The notes under the pieces were generated by a model. It ran no database searches. It was not told the origin of the DNA and saw only the letters and a program-made list of their open reading frames with translations. A stretch of 64,000 nt of DNA from Acidobacteriota bacterium (lineage in GTDB: Bacteria > Acidobacteriota > Terriglobia > Versatilivoradales > Versatilivoraceae): assembly GCA_022826755.1 (NCBI GenBank), contig JAJDUG010000027.1, positions 47,941 through 111,940 of the forward strand. The letters run 5' to 3'. The position numbers and the translations under genes were made by a program. Positions 45,224 through 53,493 of the stretch are shown here, in pieces (the stretch's first letter is position 1; every line of letters begins with the position of its first letter).

Positions 45224-45272
45224 CCTTTGGGCAAAAAATCTACGGGACCTGGAACCCGAGAAGGAGGAAGTC

Positions 45273-46265
45273 ATGCAGTTTCTCAAGAAATATGTGCTCA
45301 CACCCTGTTTGACCCTGAGCCTTGTCGGCGGTGTGCCTTCGTTTGCCAAGGACCCCAAGAACTCCGATTTGGAAGAGATCGGGAATCGAAATGTCAACAA
45401 GGGGAACTGGAACATCATTTCGATCGAGAAGGAGATCGCCCTGGGCCGGCAGCTCTCTCGGCAGATCGAGCGTCAAGTCAAGCTGGTCGAGGATCCTGAA
45501 GTCACGGAATATGTGAACCGGATCGCCCAGAACCTGGTTCGCAACTCCGACGCCAAGGTGCCCTTTACCATCAAGGTGATCGACTCCGAAGAGATCAATG
45601 CCATGGCTCTGCCCGGGGGTTTCCTCTACGTCAACAGCGGACTGATCACCGCGGCCGACAGCGAATCCGAGATTGCCGGCGTGATGGCCCATGAGATTGC
45701 GCATGTGACCGCCCGCCACGCCACCGAGCAGCAGACCAAAGCCACCATCGCCAACTACGCCATGATCCCCCTGATCTTTCTCAGCGGAGGGATTGCGTCG
45801 GCGATCTACAATGCATCCAGCTTCCTGATTCCGATGCAGTTCCTGCGGTTCAGCCGCAAGGCGGAAACCGAGGCGGACTACCTGGGTCTTCAGTACATGT
45901 ACAAGACCGGCTACGACCCCAACGGGTTCGTTTCCTTCTTTGAAAAGCTGCAGGCCCAGAAGAAGAAAAAGCGAGGAAAGCTGGCCACGGCCTTCTCCAC
46001 CCATCCTCCCACCCACAAGCGCATCGAGAAGACGCAGGCCAACATCGAAAAGATCCTCCCGGAACGCGACCAGTACGTGATCAACACCACCGAGTTCGAT
46101 CGGATCAAGGCCAAGCTCATCGCCAGGGACAATGCCAGGAGACCCTCGCCGGGAGAGACACCGGAGCGGCCCAGCCTGAAGCGCCGAACGCCGGGTGAGG
46201 TTGGAGTGGAGGACGAGCCGCAACCGGAAGACGAGGACCGTCCCCGGTTGAAGCGCCTTTCATGA
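45273..46265 (+). CDS. Exported M48-family metalloprotease (BepA/LoiP-like)
   Basis: The 330-aa protein has a signal peptide (YVLTPCLTLSLVGGVPSFA), the zinc motif HEIAH (H140, E141, H144) and a third-ligand helix (RKAETEADYLGLQYMYKTG), with STHPPTHKRI as the usual C-terminal M48 segment. The C-terminus adds a proline/arginine/acid-rich tail (RRPSPGETPERPSLKRR). Such periplasmic proteases degrade misfolded outer-membrane proteins. ATG at 45273 has a strong AAGGAGGAAG site. Site B lies upstream, and a heptamer array starts 1 bp after the stop. Confidence 0.9.
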   Translation: MQFLKKYVLTPCLTLSLVGGVPSFAKDPKNSDLEEIGNRNVNKGNWNIISIEKEIALGRQLSRQIERQVKLVEDPEVTEYVNRIAQNLVRNSDAKVPFTIKVIDSEEINAMALPGGFLYVNSGLITAADSESEIAGVMAHEIAHVTARHATEQQTKATIANYAMIPLIFLSGGIASAIYNASSFLIPMQFLRFSRKAETEADYLGLQYMYKTGYDPNGFVSFFEKLQAQKKKKRGKLATAFSTHPPTHKRIEKTQANIEKILPERDQYVINTTEFDRIKAKLIARDNARRPSPGETPERPSLKRRTPGEVGVEDEPQPEDEDRPRLKRLS

Positions 46266-46266
46266 T

Positions 46267-46306
46267 AGTGGAGAGTGAAGAGTGGAGAGTGAAGAGTGGA
46301 GAGTGG
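46267..46306. repeat. GAGTGRA heptamer array 1
   Basis: About six copies of a 7-bp unit alternating GAGTGGA and GAGTGAA begin one base after the M48 stop codon. A second array, also just after a stop codon, is at 51253-51306. Both are followed by GG(G/A)TTTCGGGAA. Confidence 0.85.
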
Positions 46307-46380
46307 AGGGTTTCGGGAAGAGGGTGAAACCGGCGACATTGATGGCGTATCGGGAATAGCCCCATGTTCCGTCGAGGGGA

Positions 46381-46810
46381 AAACCCAATCGTCAAAAAAG
46401 ACGAACCACGAATGAACACGAATTCACACGAATACGGGTGGACTCGCTCGAACGACAAGCGACACAGAAACGCTTCTGTAACTTCTGCTACCCTGCCATT
46501 CCTTCGTGGATAACCCCTCGATATCGATTGTCACACCCGCCAATCGACACCTCATCAATCCGTTTATTGGTGTTCATTCGTGTCCATTGGTGGTTCGCCG
46601 TTGTCCTTGGCATCCCGTCACGGTTAACCTCAACGCCTTGGTGGCCCTTCGTCGTTCTTCGTGTGTCTTCGTGGATAACTCTTTTTTTCTGTTTTTTCAG
46701 GCAAGCCGCGCCCCCGCCCCCCACGACGGGGCGGATCATTCGAGAGTGAAACTGGGGGTCTTTAAAGACGAACCACGAATGAACACGAATAGGCACGAAT
46801 ACGAATGGAT
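46381..46810. repeat. Composite dispersed repeat, copy 3 (one and a half units)
   Basis: Arm CGAACCACGAATGAACACGA (46402) and its reverse complement (46576-46597, two mismatches) enclose a loop of about 152 nt. The tail (CCCGTCACGGTTAACC, CTTCGTGTGTCTTCGTGGAT, then a T-run) runs into a GC hairpin (CCGCCCC/GGGGCGG, about 46715-46735), ATTCGAGAGTGAAAC and another left arm (46769-46790). No protein gene is credible in the 859-bp gap. Confidence 0.85.
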
Positions 46811-46984
46811 CTCTTTCGGTTTTTTTTCGGGGCCTATCGGCAACAAGGACCCTGTTCGGTTGATCCGGTTATCTACCAATTGAACATGGATGCACAGGAT
46901 GCACAGGATTAACGGGACGAGACGCTGTAACACGGGAAGCTGACTGGCTGCGTTTTCCCTCACCCGAACCCAAGGGGCGTTCCC

Positions 46985-47095
46985 TTTGAGTGGGTCAAGA
47001 ACATTAGTCTTTCTTCGTGTGTCTTCGTCGTCCTTCGTGTGTCTTCGTGGATAACTCTTTTTCTCTGTTTTTTCAGACAAGCCGCGCCCCCGCCC
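46985..47095. repeat. Composite repeat tail, copy 4
   Basis: CTTCGTGTGTCTTCGTCGTC, CTTCGTGTGTCTTCGTGGAT and CTCTTTTTCTCTGTTTTTT end about 40 bp before the stop codon of the minus-strand PQQ/EF-hand gene. A GC run (CCCCCGCCCCCCCGGCCCGG) follows. Confidence 0.8.
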
Positions 47096-47124
47096 CCCCG
47101 GCCCGGGCCGCGCCTGCATGGCGG

Positions 47125-48861
47125 TCAACTCTCGAGTTCCGGGCGCTGGGGGCGCTCGGGGCGTCCCTGGCGTCGATCCCTGCCGCCGAATCTCCCGCCC
47201 TCCCGACCGGGAGGACGGCCGCGCCTTCTCCCGCGCATCTGACTCATCGCCTCTCGGAACTCGGCCAGCGTCACCGCGCCGTCCCCGTCCGTATCCATCC
47301 TGCCCAGATTGCCGCGCATTCGTTCCGGAATCTCTTCGCCGCTCAGCTTGCCGTCGCCATTGGCATCGCGACGCTGAAAGATCCAGGCAGGATCGAAACC
47401 GCCGCGGCCCCGGCGCCGTCCCGCGAATCGGCCCGGACCGGGCGGTCCGGACGAAGGTGACGGCTCCTCCCGGACCTCCGGAGCGGGGGTGGCTTCAGCC
47501 TGTTGTCCGTCGGCGACCGCCTGGTCCTCCTTGAGCGTGAGGCAGTAGAGATTGCGGTTGGAACGCAGGAAAAGGCCACCTTGGCTGATGGCCGGCGTGG
47601 CGCTGAAGTCCTCGCCCTCTTCGCCCATGTGATTGACGGCCAGGAGTTCGAATCGCTCGCCGGCCTCGAGCACGAAGACCTGTCCGGAGCGGGTCACAAA
47701 ATAAATCTTGCCGTCGCCGATGACGGGAGATGCGTAGTCGCCTCCAAAGCTGCCTCTTCTGGAGCCTCTCCGAGTTGCAGGGCCGGCCTCGCTGGAGTTC
47801 AGGCGGGCCTTGAAGATCTCGTTGCCGGTTGCGGCATCGATACAGGTAACGATCCGGTTCGAGAACGCGTAGAGCCGCCCCTGGTAGAGGATGGGCGTCG
47901 CCGTGCGGTTGGCGTGACGGGCCGACCAGACGACGCGGGACCCGGTGACGTCACCCTTTCCTCCTGCTCGGACGGCAATCCCGCCGGCGCCCCCTGCGCC
48001 GGATTCGACGGCATAGACGATGCCGTCGTGGGAAATCGCGCTGGAATTGGCGTTTCCGGATGACAGCCCCGAGGAATGCCAGCGCAGCCTGCCGGTGTTC
48101 GGGTTGAGGCCCCAGATCTCACTGGGGACGGCGATCACCAGGTCTGTCCGGTTCAGGCCGGCCCGAGCCAGTGCGGGAGTGCCCCAGGTGGCGTTCAATC
48201 CTGCCGCCTCCTGTCGCCAGACCTCTTCCCCCGTCTTCCTGTTCAAGGCTACCAGGGCTTCGCTCTCGGCCCCGGCCGTAACAATGAGCAGATCCTCATG
48301 GAGTATGGGGCTGGAGGCGGACCCGCGGCCTTCGGGATCCGATTCCACGCCGATGTGCCTCTGCCAGACCTGCTTTCCTTCCAGGTCGAAGCAAAACACT
48401 CCGCTCTTGCCGAAGAAGGCGTAGACGTGCTTCCCGTCGGAGACCGGTGTGTGCGAGGCATAGCCGTGTTCGGTGATCCTCCCGCTGTAGCCGATTTCCG
48501 GCAGCCGGGCCGCAATGGCAACCGACCAGAGGGTCTTGCCGCCGTGACGATCGATGCCGATCAGGTGACGGCGCAGTTGTTTCAGGTCGCCGGGGTTTCT
48601 GCGATCCATTCCGTATCCCGACCAGTAGGTCAAAAAGATCTTGTCGCCCACCACGATCGGACTGGAGGAACCCGGTCCGGGCAGCGGAATCTTCCATTGC
48701 AGGTTACGGGTCCCGCTCCAGTGGGCGGGGAGGGAGTGTTTTTCGGTGCTGACCCCATCGCCGTTCGGCCCTCGAAAACGAGTCCATTCGGCGTGAATGT
48801 CGGAAGACGACAGGATTATGGAAACGGCCGCCAACATCTGAATCAACGGTTTTCGGCACAC
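47125..48861 (-). CDS. Exported PQQ-type beta-propeller with C-terminal EF-hands
   Basis: The 578-aa protein has a signal peptide (MLAAVSIILSSSDIHA), a 'WTRFRGPNGDGVS' start and repeated propeller blades of the PQQ-enzyme type (for example LVALNRKTGEEVWRQEA, VTCIDAATGNEIFK). No PQQ catalytic residues are assignable. The C-terminus has two EF-hand loops (DANGDGKLSGEE, DTDGDGAVTLAE) and an RG-rich tail (GRRRGRPPGREGGRFGG). The GTG at 48861, with AAAGGAG 7 bases upstream, is preferred over the longer frame to 48930. Confidence 0.82.
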   Translation of the reverse strand: MCRKPLIQMLAAVSIILSSSDIHAEWTRFRGPNGDGVSTEKHSLPAHWSGTRNLQWKIPLPGPGSSSPIVVGDKIFLTYWSGYGMDRRNPGDLKQLRRHLIGIDRHGGKTLWSVAIAARLPEIGYSGRITEHGYASHTPVSDGKHVYAFFGKSGVFCFDLEGKQVWQRHIGVESDPEGRGSASSPILHEDLLIVTAGAESEALVALNRKTGEEVWRQEAAGLNATWGTPALARAGLNRTDLVIAVPSEIWGLNPNTGRLRWHSSGLSSGNANSSAISHDGIVYAVESGAGGAGGIAVRAGGKGDVTGSRVVWSARHANRTATPILYQGRLYAFSNRIVTCIDAATGNEIFKARLNSSEAGPATRRGSRRGSFGGDYASPVIGDGKIYFVTRSGQVFVLEAGERFELLAVNHMGEEGEDFSATPAISQGGLFLRSNRNLYCLTLKEDQAVADGQQAEATPAPEVREEPSPSSGPPGPGRFAGRRRGRGGFDPAWIFQRRDANGDGKLSGEEIPERMRGNLGRMDTDGDGAVTLAEFREAMSQMRGRRRGRPPGREGGRFGGRDRRQGRPERPQRPELES

Positions 48862-49041
48862 TGGGAGGCTCCTTTGCCTGAAGGGGGAATCCGTCGGTGT
48901 TCTGCCGGCTGGTGGGGAATTCTCGGACATCTGAAGGTAGAACGACCGGTCTTCCTGCCCGGTTTCGCCGAAATTGCCGCAACGACCCCTATACCGTCAC
49001 ATGCCGAAGCCGTGGCGGTTTCGTCAGCTCGACCACAAATC

Positions 49042-49096
49042 TTTACACGGGGTTGACCGACTCTTTACATCGCTTTCGCCCCCACCTGCGTCTAAG
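49042..49096 (+). promoter_or_regulatory. Operator site C: three 11-bp repeats plus -10
   Basis: TTTAC (49042), TTGAC (49053) and TTTAC (49064) are spaced exactly 11 bp. The stretch GGTTGACCGACTCTTTAC is shared almost letter for letter with site B. TCTAAG (49091-49096) lies 27 bp from the last repeat, as at sites A and B. It is upstream of the BON-domain gene. Confidence 0.72.
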
Positions 49097-49214
49097 GAAG
49101 TGTCAGTCGCACCGGGTGGCGAGTCAGCCGCCCGACTGCCCAAACCAACGGGCCTTGAAGCGATTCACCCTTGGTCGAAATCGAGGCCGAAATTCAACCA
49201 GGAGGACCGGAACG

Positions 49215-49787
49215 ATGAAAACGAAACAGAAGGTCACGACATTCTTGGTGGCGTCGCTGCTGATCCTGCCGCTGGCGTCTTGGGCCGGTGACCTGGTGCC
49301 GGCCAAAACCGAAGTTGGGAGTGCCGGGATCCAGGACCAGAGGCCGCTGGAGGGCAAGATCCGGCACGAGCTGGTGATGCTCCCCTACTTCAGCGTCTTC
49401 GACCACCTTGCCTTTCAGCTCGATGGCGACGAGGTTCGGTTGCTCGGCCAGGTCACCAGCCCAGGCTTGAAGAATTCGGCGGGGAGAGTCGTTCAAGCCA
49501 TTGAGGGAGTTTCCACCGTCGTAAACGATATCGAGGTGTTGCCGAACTCTCCCAATGACGACCAGATTCGACTGGCAGTCTACCGTTCCCTTTACAACCG
49601 GGGCAGCCGGCTGTTCCCCTACAGCCTGGGCGAATACGATGCCATCGGCATCATCGTGAACAAGGGGGATGTCACCCTGGTCGGCACGGTCATCAGTGAG
49701 TCGGACAAGCGATTCGCCTTTCTGAAGGCTTCAGGGGTCCCCGGGGTGTTCTCGGTGACCAATAAGCTGGTCGTGCAAAAGTCCTGA
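49215..49787 (+). CDS. Exported BON-domain protein (OsmY-like)
   Basis: The 190-aa protein has a signal peptide (TTFLVASLLILPLASWAG), then two BON repeats (LPYFSVFDHLAFQLDGDEVR through VQAIEGVSTVVNDIEVLPNS, and QIRLAVYRSLYNRG through VTNKLVVQK). BON proteins bind phospholipid membranes and are typical envelope- or osmotic-stress products (OsmY). The ATG at 49215 has AGGAGG nine bases upstream. Operator site C lies 119 bp before it. Confidence 0.88.
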   Translation: MKTKQKVTTFLVASLLILPLASWAGDLVPAKTEVGSAGIQDQRPLEGKIRHELVMLPYFSVFDHLAFQLDGDEVRLLGQVTSPGLKNSAGRVVQAIEGVSTVVNDIEVLPNSPNDDQIRLAVYRSLYNRGSRLFPYSLGEYDAIGIIVNKGDVTLVGTVISESDKRFAFLKASGVPGVFSVTNKLVVQKS

Positions 49788-50065
49788 GCCTGGACCCGGT
49801 CAGGCGGAGGGTGGGGCGCTCGAATCTCGGGTGTCCCACCCTCGATTCGTCCCATCGGCGAGAGGCCGATTCCTCCGAACAATCCTCACCAGCCGGTTCC
49901 CCCCGATCCGCCGGTTCGTTCCGATAATCCCTCACCAGGAACCACGCCGATCCTCCATCGCTTCGAGTCCCGGTCCGTCAGCTTGGTGGCCCAGTGGAAA
50001 TTGTGCTACTTTCAAGTCGCATTTGAGCAGCAAGCAAAGTCCCGGCGCAACGGTTCGGGAGAATC

Positions 50066-51244
50066 GTGGCTCAATCCGACTCACCAACCAGGCAAGCCCG
50101 AATATACGAACGACTGGGTCTGCGTCCCTTCATCAACGCGGGAGGCAGCTATACCCGGTACGGCGGCTCCCTCATGGCCCCCCAGGTGATTCGGGCCATG
50201 GAGGAGGCCTCCGGGCGATACGTTTCCATTCAGGAACTGCAAGAGGCTGCCGGAGAGCAGATTGCCGCCTGGCTGGGCGCCGAGGCGGCAGTGGTGACGT
50301 GTGGCTGCGCCTCGGCGCTGACCTTGGGGACCGCCGCCTGCGTGACCGGGTGCGACGAAGAAAAGATGAGCCGTCTGCCGGACACTCGGGGAATGAAGAA
50401 CGAAGTCGTCCTGCAGAAGTCCCATCGGGTGGAATACGATCATGCCGTTCGCAACGTTGGAGTCCGGTTGATTCAGGTCGAAAGCCGGCAGGAACTGGAG
50501 GCCGCCATCGGTCCCGGGACTGCCATGCTTTTTTTTCTGAACATGGCCCAGCACCGGGGCCGGATCCAACGAAGGGAGTTTGTTGAAATTGCCGGGAATG
50601 CGGGGGTGCCCTGCCTGATCGATGCCGCGGCCGACATTCCCCCGGCGGAAAATCTCACGGACCTGATCGCACTGGGGTTCGACCTGGCGGCTTACAGCGG
50701 AGGCAAGGGGATCCGGGGCCCGCAATCCTCCGGTCTGCTGTTGGGCCGCAAGGACTTGATAAGAGCTGCGTTTCTGAACGCATCCCCCAATCCCGACCGC
50801 ATCGGTCGAGTGTCCAAAGTCGGCAAGGAGGAGATCGTCGGTCTTTTGAAGGCTCTGGAACTCTACCTGAAAAGAGATCATCAGGCCGACTGGAATCTCT
50901 GGGAAAAGCAGCTTCAGTGCATTGCCGAGGCTTTTCGCGGCATTTCGGGTATCACGACCAGTCCCTTCGTTCCGGTCATCTCCAGTCAGGTCCCTCATTT
51001 GGCCATTGAATGGGACGACCGGATTCTCAAGTTCAGCAAGGAGCAGTTCCGGGAAGCGCTCCGGCAGGGTGAACCGCGGATTGAGATCTCCCCCGTCCCC
51101 ACCGAGGGAAACCGCCTGGAATTGAGTTCATGGATGCTGGAGGCGGGCGAAGAGATAGTGGTTGCCCGACGCTGCAGGGAGGTGCTCCAGAACCTGGTTG
51201 GCCCGGCCGCCGCCCCAGAGGACGGCAAGGACCCTGCGGGGTGA
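50066..51244 (+). CDS. SelA-like PLP-dependent aminotransferase-fold enzyme
   Basis: The 392-aa fold-type I PLP enzyme is close to the SelA/DgaE (D-glucosaminate-6-phosphate ammonia-lyase-like) group: FINAGGSYTRYGGSLM, LGAEAAVVTCGCASALTLG, CLIDAAADIPP and the PLP-lysine motif YSGGKGIRGPQSSGLLLG. It lacks SelA's N-terminal tRNA-binding domain, so an amino-sugar or amino-acid lyase role is more likely. The start is a GTG with GGGAG four bases upstream. A heptamer array begins about 8 bp after its stop codon. Confidence 0.82.
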   Translation: MAQSDSPTRQARIYERLGLRPFINAGGSYTRYGGSLMAPQVIRAMEEASGRYVSIQELQEAAGEQIAAWLGAEAAVVTCGCASALTLGTAACVTGCDEEKMSRLPDTRGMKNEVVLQKSHRVEYDHAVRNVGVRLIQVESRQELEAAIGPGTAMLFFLNMAQHRGRIQRREFVEIAGNAGVPCLIDAAADIPPAENLTDLIALGFDLAAYSGGKGIRGPQSSGLLLGRKDLIRAAFLNASPNPDRIGRVSKVGKEEIVGLLKALELYLKRDHQADWNLWEKQLQCIAEAFRGISGITTSPFVPVISSQVPHLAIEWDDRILKFSKEQFREALRQGEPRIEISPVPTEGNRLELSSWMLEAGEEIVVARRCREVLQNLVGPAAAPEDGKDPAG

Positions 51245-51252
51245 AACAGGCA

Positions 51253-51306
51253 AGTGGAGAGTGGAGAGTGGAGAGTGAAGAGTGAAGAGTGAAGAGTGGA
51301 GAGTGG
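51253..51306. repeat. GAGTGRA heptamer array 2
   Basis: About eight copies of the 7-bp unit GAGTGGA/GAGTGAA directly after the SelA-like gene. It is the counterpart of the array at 46267-46306, and is followed by GGATTTCGGGAA. Confidence 0.85.
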
Positions 51307-51419
51307 TCAACGGAGGATTTCGGGAACCGGTACGTGCCTGACGGCTTGGTTGCGTTTCTTGAACGACTGCGCCGAAACCGACAAGATGCTTAACGTTTGG
51401 GTCCAATCACTATCCACTA

Positions 51420-51795
51420 TTCACTGTTGTTTCCGGCAAGCCGCGCCCCCGCCCCCCCGACGGGGCGGATCATTCGAGGGTGAAACAGGGGGGCGTCAAT
51501 AAAGACGAACCACGAATGAACACGAATTCACACGAATACGGGTGGACTCGCTCGAACGACCAGCGACACCGAAAGGCTTCTGTAACTTCTGCACCCTTGC
51601 CATGACTTGGTGGATAACCCCTCGATATCGAATGTCACACCCGCCAATCGACACCTCATCAATCCGTTTTATTGGTGTTCATTCGTGTCCATTCGTGGTT
51701 CGCCGTTTCCCTTGGCATCCCGTCACGGTTAACCTCAACCCCTTAGTGGCCCTTTGTTGTTCTTCGTGTGCCTTCGTGGATAACTCTTTTTACCC
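51420..51795. repeat. Composite dispersed repeat, copy 5
   Basis: A full unit: GC hairpin (CCGCCCC/GGGGCGG), ATTCGAGGGTGAAAC, arm (51506-51527), about 153-nt loop, complementary arm (51681-51702, 1 mismatch), CCCGTCACGGTTAACC, then CTTCGTGTGCCTTCGTGGAT and a T-run. About 290 bp of it is nearly identical to 46400-46690. It makes up most of the 692-bp gap before the next gene, which holds no other feature. Confidence 0.87.
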
Positions 51796-51936
51796 CGTCG
51801 CATGCAGCGCGAAACCGGTTGTTTCAGGCAATTCCTGCATCCTTGGAAACGGAAACGGCATCCCAGCAGTTAATCCGGGGGCCGTTTCCGATGGCGCTCC
51901 GGACGAACGTGAGGCTTGATTCCAAGGAGAAGACCC

Positions 51937-52584
51937 ATGACGCTCAGACTCTTTCCCGCCGTCCTTTTTCTGGTCTGGACGCTTGGCTTCAGCAGCTTGC
52001 TTCAGGCTGCCGAGTGGGTGGTAGTGCCCCACGGGACCCGCATCCGCGCCCAATTGGAGACGTCCCTTGACAGCAGGCAAAATCGCCAGGGCGACCGGTT
52101 CACGGTCAAAGTGGCTGAATCCATTCTGGTCGACGGCGTCGAGGCCATTCCGGCCGGCTCCATCATTGAGGGCCGGGTTTCCCGAGTCAAGCGGGCGGGC
52201 AGAGTGCAAGGCAGGGCGGAGATGAATCTGTCCTACGACCGCGTGGTCTTTCCCGGCGGAATTGACGAGGCCATGGTGGCCTCCCAGGCCGACCTGGACC
52301 ACGAGGCCCGGATCGATCGCAGCGAAGGCACCATCAAGGGAGCTTCCTCTCGCAAGCAGGATGCTGCCAGGATCGGAATTTCCGCCGCCGGCGGCGCCGG
52401 AATCGGGCTGGCCTATGGAGGTGGCGAAGGAGGCGCCTTGGGCGCGGCGATCGGAGGTCTGGTCGGTTTGGTGGACAGGATGTGGCGGAGAGGCGAGCCG
52501 ATTCGGATCCCCGCCGGAACACTCATGATCATTCGACTGGATCGCCCGCTTCAGATCGGGATTTCCGGGGGGCCGGCTCGCTGA
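51937..52584 (+). CDS. Exported protein of unknown function with glycine-zipper segment
   Basis: The 215-aa protein has a signal peptide (LFPAVLFLVWTLGFSSLLQA), then a beta-rich domain with HGTRIRAQLETSLDSRQNRQ, GDRFTVKVAESILVDG and IPAGSIIEGRVSRV, a pattern seen in acidobacterial proteins distantly like the C-terminal core of TrbI/VirB10. Near the end is a glycine-zipper (GISAAGGAGIGLAYGGGEGG) that may insert in a membrane, then PAGTLMIIRLDRPLQI. The ATG at 51937 has AAGGAG eight bases upstream. Role unknown. Confidence 0.7.
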   Translation: MTLRLFPAVLFLVWTLGFSSLLQAAEWVVVPHGTRIRAQLETSLDSRQNRQGDRFTVKVAESILVDGVEAIPAGSIIEGRVSRVKRAGRVQGRAEMNLSYDRVVFPGGIDEAMVASQADLDHEARIDRSEGTIKGASSRKQDAARIGISAAGGAGIGLAYGGGEGGALGAAIGGLVGLVDRMWRRGEPIRIPAGTLMIIRLDRPLQIGISGGPAR

Positions 52585-52603
52585 ACTTTCGGCACTGGCG
52601 CCG

Positions 52604-53380
52604 TCAGGCGCAGTAGCCGCCGTCCAGCACGATGTTTTCTCCGGTGATGTAACGGGAAGCCTCGGAGGCCAGGAAGAGCACCACCCCCTTGATATCGTCG
52701 TATTCCGCCATTCTCCCCAGAAAGACGCGACGGTTGTACTGCGACAGGAAGGGTTCGTGGGCCACATCCGGGTTGTAACCGCCGGGTGAAATGGCGTTCA
52801 CTCGAACGCCGTGGGGACCGGCCCAGGCCGCCAGGTACTTGGTCAGGCCCACCAGGCCGTGCTTGTGGAACTGGTAGTCGGGCGGGGTGGTCATGTTGGT
52901 GCCGGCATAGTTGCTGAAGTCCGGCGCAACCACGCCCTGAACGGAGCCGATGTTGATGATGGATCCCTTCTTTCTCTTCATCATCGGATCCAGAAAGGCT
53001 CGGGAGATGGTAAAGAGTCCCGTGGCATTGACCTCCATTGACCGGCGCCAGTCCTCCAGAGGGGCTGCGTAACCACTCATGGAACGTCCAACCGAGTTGT
53101 TGACCAGAATGTCGACTGAGCCCTGTTGTTCCAGCACTCGCTCACTAAAGGCCAGGATCGATTCCTCGCTCCCCTGATCGTAACTTTCGCCGCTGGCCTT
53201 CAGTCCTCGGTCCACCAATTTGGCCGCCCATTCCAGGCAGCGGGACTTGTTGCGAGAAGCGATGATCACGTGAGCGCCGGCTTCGGCCAAGGCTTCCGAC
53301 ATGGGAGTTCCATAGAGTCCGGTGCCCCCGGTGACGATGGCCGTGCAGCCGGAAAGATCAAACAACTCTCGAACGTGCAT
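52604..53380 (-). CDS. Short-chain dehydrogenase/reductase
   Basis: The 258-aa Rossmann oxidoreductase has TGGTGLYG for cofactor binding, NNSVGRS after the fourth strand, and the active-site YQFHK (YxxxK) with an upstream serine (IINIGSVQG). These are standard classical SDR features; the substrate is not evident. The ATG at 53380 has AGGAGA six bases upstream. It is convergent with the unknown exported protein. Confidence 0.87.
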   Translation of the reverse strand: MHVRELFDLSGCTAIVTGGTGLYGTPMSEALAEAGAHVIIASRNKSRCLEWAAKLVDRGLKASGESYDQGSEESILAFSERVLEQQGSVDILVNNSVGRSMSGYAAPLEDWRRSMEVNATGLFTISRAFLDPMMKRKKGSIINIGSVQGVVAPDFSNYAGTNMTTPPDYQFHKHGLVGLTKYLAAWAGPHGVRVNAISPGGYNPDVAHEPFLSQYNRRVFLGRMAEYDDIKGVVLFLASEASRYITGENIVLDGGYCA

Positions 53381-53493
53381 GATATTTCTCCTGGGGATGG
53401 GATCGTGTGACGGTGCAACCGGGTCGTTTGATGATGCTGCTCCCGGGACGACAGCTATCATACCCCTGTTGTTGGCGGGTCAGCCCCCATTTC

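Noticed and set aside
46267..46306. CRISPR-like array (short repeat run)
   Set aside because: The units are contiguous 7-mers without spacers, and no cas gene is in the window.
46381..47095. Many open frames of 60-140 codons within the dispersed repeats
   Set aside because: They share no codon-like conservation, differ between repeat copies by frame-breaking changes and lack ribosome sites; the sequence is better explained as repeat DNA.
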